From Phallus indusiatus (Eukaryota; Basidiomycota; Agaricomycetes; Phallales; Phallaceae), in assembly GCA_027605045.1 (NCBI GenBank), contig JAQFWX010000002.1, forward strand, positions 124,001 to 188,000: a stretch of 64,000 nucleotides of DNA. The letters are read 5' to 3'. The notes below the pieces were generated by a model. It was not told where the DNA came from, ran no database searches, and was given only the letters and a program-made list of their open reading frames with translations. Below are positions 59,906 through 64,000 of this stretch, in pieces (position 1 is the first letter of the stretch; the number at the start of each line of letters is the position of its first letter). Both the position numbers and the translations under genes were made by a program.

Positions 59906-62900
59906 TCACTCAGGAGGTGAGGTGTCATTAGAAGCATCTGCGTTATGGGCAGTCCGTTTTCGAATTGTGCGTCTTAAGCTGGGGAATAGGGTTCGCCGTT
60001 CTTTGCCACTGCCTTCTTTTGTCTTCCCTCTCAAGCGGAAACGACGTTCTGATAGATCGGTTTGTATACGCCGTAAATGAACACCACCTTCTTCAGCCGC
60101 AAAGCCAAAGCCGCGATCTGTGCTTTGTACCCCGCCCATACTCATGTCCGTGACGCTTCGATTCGGTAGTTCCATCATAGGTCTTCTATCGGCCAATACT
60201 TGTAAAGGATAACTATCAATAGTATCGAGCATTTCTCCCCGCTCAATGGTGTCCTTTTTTTGCCATCCTCCTAAAAGAGGATGCGTGGCAAAATCAATGT
60301 GAGGGTTCTGTCTTCTAACTTCCTTCAAAATATCAATGTCTGTAGGCCAATACTGCCGCTGGATGGCTTTATAAAGATAGCGCGGCAAAAGGGCTAAGAA
60401 GAAGACTAAGACGACACTGAACCAGAAGATGGGCGACCTAAACAGGAAATGATCGTTTCCGCTAAATATGTACATCAGTACACAGTCAAAGAAACCGAAC
60501 GATGGACTTACAAAACTGGGGTGACGATCCAGCCCGGCGATATAATGGAATAAATTGCCTGGTAAGGGGGAAGTACTCAACATTACCGGTCAAATAGGGT
60601 GCCTTCATACGTACGGTGTATGCCCAGACCAAAATAATGCCAATAGAAACTGCAAACCATATCCACCCCGTCCAAGCCCAAGTATTCAAGCCATTGAAAG
60701 AGTTAGCGATAGTAACAGTGGCAACAGCCATGGCCTATACCACAAAGGTGAGAAAATAGCATACATCGTTTAACGAATTGAATTCTTACAGTTGAAAACT
60801 CGTAAATGTACCCATCGTACCCATCATTTCGTGCAGAAACACTGAAATAGGCGTACGTTATGAAGAAAAAGATAAACACGGACTGTAACGGAGATCAACA
60901 TTAATTGCATTATATAGAATAGTTGTTTTACCTGAACTATCCCGTCTAACATGTAAATTGTGAACAAACGGAAGCCAAACCATGTACCTTCCCTTCCGTA
61001 ACGGTATAACTCGGGGACAGCCATAAGAATGTCAGCATCTATTTTATATTAGAATGATAGCTGTAGATATTCAACGAAATACTGACCTATGAAACGATCG
61101 AATACTCCGATGCCGATAACGGGACACAATGTAAAGAATACGTTCCAGAATAGAAGATAGGTATATTCCAAGACACTAACAAAAGATTAAAAAAATAAAC
61201 CTCCGAAAGAAGAGAGACTGACTATTGAGTGCTCCACGCGCAGTATATTTGAAACCACCACAACACACCAATACAGATTATGTTCTTATAAAAGAAATTG
61301 ACAATCCTGATAACATTCATCAAGACGCGCACTAGATCAAACTCATCATACATACATGGTACCGTTACGTGCATAGGACCAATGGCCATGAACAAGTAAG
61401 AGACGCTTCAAAAATCTGAACTATATCAATGGTTTAGTGGTCTCCTTGAAATTATTGAAGAGATGACCAACCTGAGCAATAGCATAATCCGCAGAATTCA
61501 CTGCTTGGAGCCCTTCCTCGCCTCGAATACCAACGCCGACGTGAGCTGCCTGAATCATACTAACGTCGTTTGCACCGTCGCCAATTGCCAATGTAATCGT
61601 TTTCAAACTATCCTTGACAAGTCTGACCACCAAGGCCTTCTGCAAGGGGGAGACACGGCAGCAGATAACAGCATTGCAGCGCAGTCCGATCTTTAACAGT
61701 AGGTCTTTACCGGAAGGGGTGTCTAATGCCTGATAACAATAGTTAGTTACAACATTGGTGATAGATTCAAAGATCAAATAATTCACATGTCCAAGAGCGA
61801 GACCATCGATAACCAAAACATAACCACCGGGTCTTGTACCATTATCTTTGCCTACCAGATCGGCTAAACCGGTAGAATAACGTTTTGGGTTAGAAGGACG
61901 AGTATCCGACGGTAAAGCCTTTTCTGTTAAATCGCTATTGACGCCAGCTTCAGGAAAGAATTGTTCGATGGCATTCAGCAACTGCGACTCTACGCTCCGA
62001 GTTCCGTCATCACCACCACGGACGACAATTAGATTTGAGTCTCGAGCTATGAGATTTGTGCTGTAGCCAATGGCTTTTCACACTAATGTCAAAAATAATT
62101 ACAAGACTAAGAAGGGAAAATGTATACCAATTGCCGTCTCTAGCTTATCACCGGTCAAAACCCAAACTTTGATTCCAGCCCTCTTTAGATCAGCGATGGT
62201 ATCTGGAACGCCATCTTGCAACTTGTCTTCAATGGCAGTGGCACCCAAAAGATGCAAGTCGGTTTCAAGCTCAGCACTGACTTGCTCAATTTTGTCCTCT
62301 CTGTCGTCCAAAGCAACGGTCGCATCGTGATAACGGTGTTCCCATGTGTCGTAGTCTGCTTCCGAAAGAGCTTTATACGCGAGACAGAGCGTCCGCAATC
62401 CTATAAACGATCATCATTGTTTTGACTTGACCAGTATATATAACGTACATACCCTCATTAGCAAATTGATCCAGATGCCTTTGAGTGATTGATTTGAGAT
62501 CTTCAGATTCATCTTTCCTCAGACGCTCATAGATGACATTATCCGCGCCTTTTGTCAACAAATATATCTTCCTACTTGGGTCGTTGACTTTGCGTAGAAC
62601 GACGCTCATACGTTTTCTTGCGCTCGTAAACTCCAAAACGTTGAGAAGTTCATATTCTTGAGGAGTCTCACTGAACGGTGTTTTCAGGCGGATGGTTTCC
62701 CGTTCACGCCCAAGAAAAACGAAGCCTACATCCGCTGCAGCTTGGACTAAAGCTGCCTCATCCGGACTCTGTGCCTTATATTGAATCTCATTGTTTCCAG
62801 GGTTCTGGGCCGCGAGGACAGTATGACATAGGGATAAAACGGTGAAAAAACCGCTATGTAGATTCGAGAAAGGATCTTCGGGCTGTGTATTGTGCTTTTG

Positions 62901-64000
62901 GAGGTCGGTGTTCAGTGGTGTTGAGTAAAATGCGCCCCCGCGTTTTTTGGGAGTATCGCTAGCGACTTCGGTACTCATCTGGACAGAAGGGGCAGTGTCA
63001 GTTGAAGTATTGATTTCCTTGGCTTCCTCAGTCTTCTCTTCGCTAATTTTCTCGGGTGCAATTTCTGCAGATTGAACATCTTCTGTATACAGCATGCCTC
63101 CCACAGAGCATTGTCGAAAAACCATGATGTTCTACATATCAGGTTAATAGAGAATACAAGAACATAGAGTAGTACAAGACCTGTGTAAGAGTTCCGGTTT
63201 TATCTGAAAAAATATATTCGATTTGTCCCAAGTCATCAGACAAATTCCAGCTACGAGCTAATGTTGCTTGATCCGTTTTTTCATAATAAATCTGGTGGTC
63301 GGAGAATATGAAAGCGGCCTGGCATGTTCGGACAAACTCAATAGAAAGATATAGGGAAATGGGTATGATGTTTTGGAACCTGAGAGGCAAAATTCATGGC
63401 TGGTCCTTTTTTAAAAAAAAAAAAAAAAGAGGCCTACGTAATGAACCCGTTTATGAACGTTATAAGACCGTTTATGTGGGGATTGTCGTCAGATCGGTTA
63501 TCATCAAATAGCCAAGGAGCACCCTCGGGAAATTTTCGCTGCTCGTTGATAGCATCGACAATACCACAAACAAGTGCCATGAGAACCAACAATACAAGAT
63601 TGACGATTCTTGAAAATATTTATAAAAATTGAAGCGTCTTTAGCAGCAGATACTGTGACACTCACACTTGCGGGTTCATTTTCCTCTCCACTTTGCTTCG
63701 TTTACTTGGTGTATCGCCAGAATTAAGACTAATTTTGGTATCTTCCCCGGTGTAGAGAACAAGCCCTATAACCCATTGGGTATTCCGTAAAACAGTACCA
63801 CGTAACAGTGTAGTTTGTAGATTTATTGGATGCGTCCCCTCTTTCGTGACAACGGCGCCATTGAGCCTAAACATACTGACGTCCGGAGCATCACAATCAA
63901 TGCGGAATCCAGGAGACTCTGCACATGCACGGGCGCTCCGAAGATCTTGAAGAGCATCAACGCCTTGCCTTGATTTGAGATTCGTTTCACCGTCCAAATT
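59906..64000 (-). CDS. P4-type phospholipid-transporting ATPase (Dnf1-like flippase), 5' end missing
   Basis: Flips phospholipids to the cytosolic leaflet at the plasma or Golgi/endosomal membrane. The visible part starts inside the actuator/TM region with [12 protein letters not shown] (DGETN motif) at 63997. After the T-rich intron (63391-63440) come [20 protein letters not shown] and the phosphorylation site DKTGTLTQ (about 63190). The nucleotide-binding domain has [24 protein letters not shown] [20 protein letters not shown] and [34 protein letters not shown] and [13 protein letters not shown], then [20 protein letters not shown] close the P domain. Remaining membrane segments continue to a cytosolic tail rich in Arg, ending [12 protein letters not shown] at 59906. 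The 5' end runs off the right edge. Confidence 0.93.
63407..63428. repeat. T6A16 homopolymer tract in flippase intron
   Basis: A run of six T then sixteen A on the plus strand; on the coding (minus) strand it forms a T16 tract within the intron before the exon ending at 63390. Confidence 0.8.

Noticed and set aside
1..64000. tRNA, rRNA, CRISPR, transposons or LTRs
   Set aside because: No B-box-like GGTTCGAATCC set with a matching acceptor stem, no reverse transcriptase or transposase motif, no long direct or inverted repeats were seen by eye; a tRNAscan and repeat search would be decisive.
1..64000. Secondary-metabolite or defence gene cluster
   Set aside because: No PKS, NRPS, terpene synthase, P450, NLR or related family; the genes are conserved housekeeping types in mixed orientation.

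Overview
The window is a gene-dense nuclear segment of a filamentous basidiomycete fungus, most likely an Agaricomycete. The evidence is short introns (about 45-130 nt) in almost every gene, small exons, intergenic gaps often under 200 bp, both strands used, and gene content of fungal type (septin Cdc10, SEACIT subunit Iml1, Gpt2-type acyltransferase, SulP permease, Dnf-type flippase, secreted PNGase A) combined with genes missing from budding yeast (NEDD1, FAN1, a multi-TOG XMAP215). I saw no rRNA, tRNA, transposon, CRISPR or plasmid feature. Exon joins were inferred by eye from reading frame, GT/GC-AG sites and family conservation.

Layout. 1-6381 (-): 5' part of an XMAP215/Dis1 microtubule polymerase that runs off the left edge. 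7433-8023 (-): unknown intronless gene. 8797-10277 (+): eIF2B alpha (Gcn3). 11305-11985 (-): unknown small basic protein. 13081-13636 (+): 77-residue Cys-rich protein with a GC-AG intron. 14371-15804 (+): Ctk2/Pch1-type cyclin. 15923-16953 (-): Gir2/RWDD1. 17890-18666 (+): Naa20/Nat3. 18730-23689 (-): Iml1/DEPDC5, divergent from 23846-26646 (+), glycerol-3-phosphate acyltransferase. 26740-28561 (-): methionine aminopeptidase 1, whose zinc finger seems to need a 2-nt microexon. 29208-32030 (+): sulfate permease. 32314-34041 (+): disordered Aim21-like protein. 35243-36685 (+): cytosolic PNGase (Png1). 36976-38013 (+): unknown coiled-coil protein. 38228-39931 (-): SET-domain methyltransferase. 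40193-41422 (+): short-chain dehydrogenase. 41518-44259 (-): large disordered unknown protein. 44944-48644 (+): trifunctional C1-THF synthase with a probable mitochondrial presequence. 48773-51296 (-): secreted PNGase A. 51673-52725 (-): Pmp3 family protein with a long tail. 52824-54165 (+): septin Cdc10. 54576-56775 (+): NEDD1/GCP-WD. 56921-59809 (+): FAN1 nuclease. 59906-64000 (-): P4-ATPase flippase truncated by the right edge.

How the genes relate. Most are conserved housekeeping genes and nothing argues for an operon-like or biosynthetic cluster. Loose themes recur: amino-acid and translation control (eIF2B alpha, Gir2, Iml1), protein N-terminal processing (Naa20, MetAP1), N-glycan removal by two unrelated enzymes (Png1 and PNGase A), and cytoskeleton (XMAP215, NEDD1, Cdc10). 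The proximity may be chance. I found no convincing new multi-gene system. The most unusual signals are the 2-nt microexon in MAP1, two GC-AG introns, alternative starts for dual targeting of C1-THF synthase, a recognisable fungal NEDD1, and several unassigned genes.
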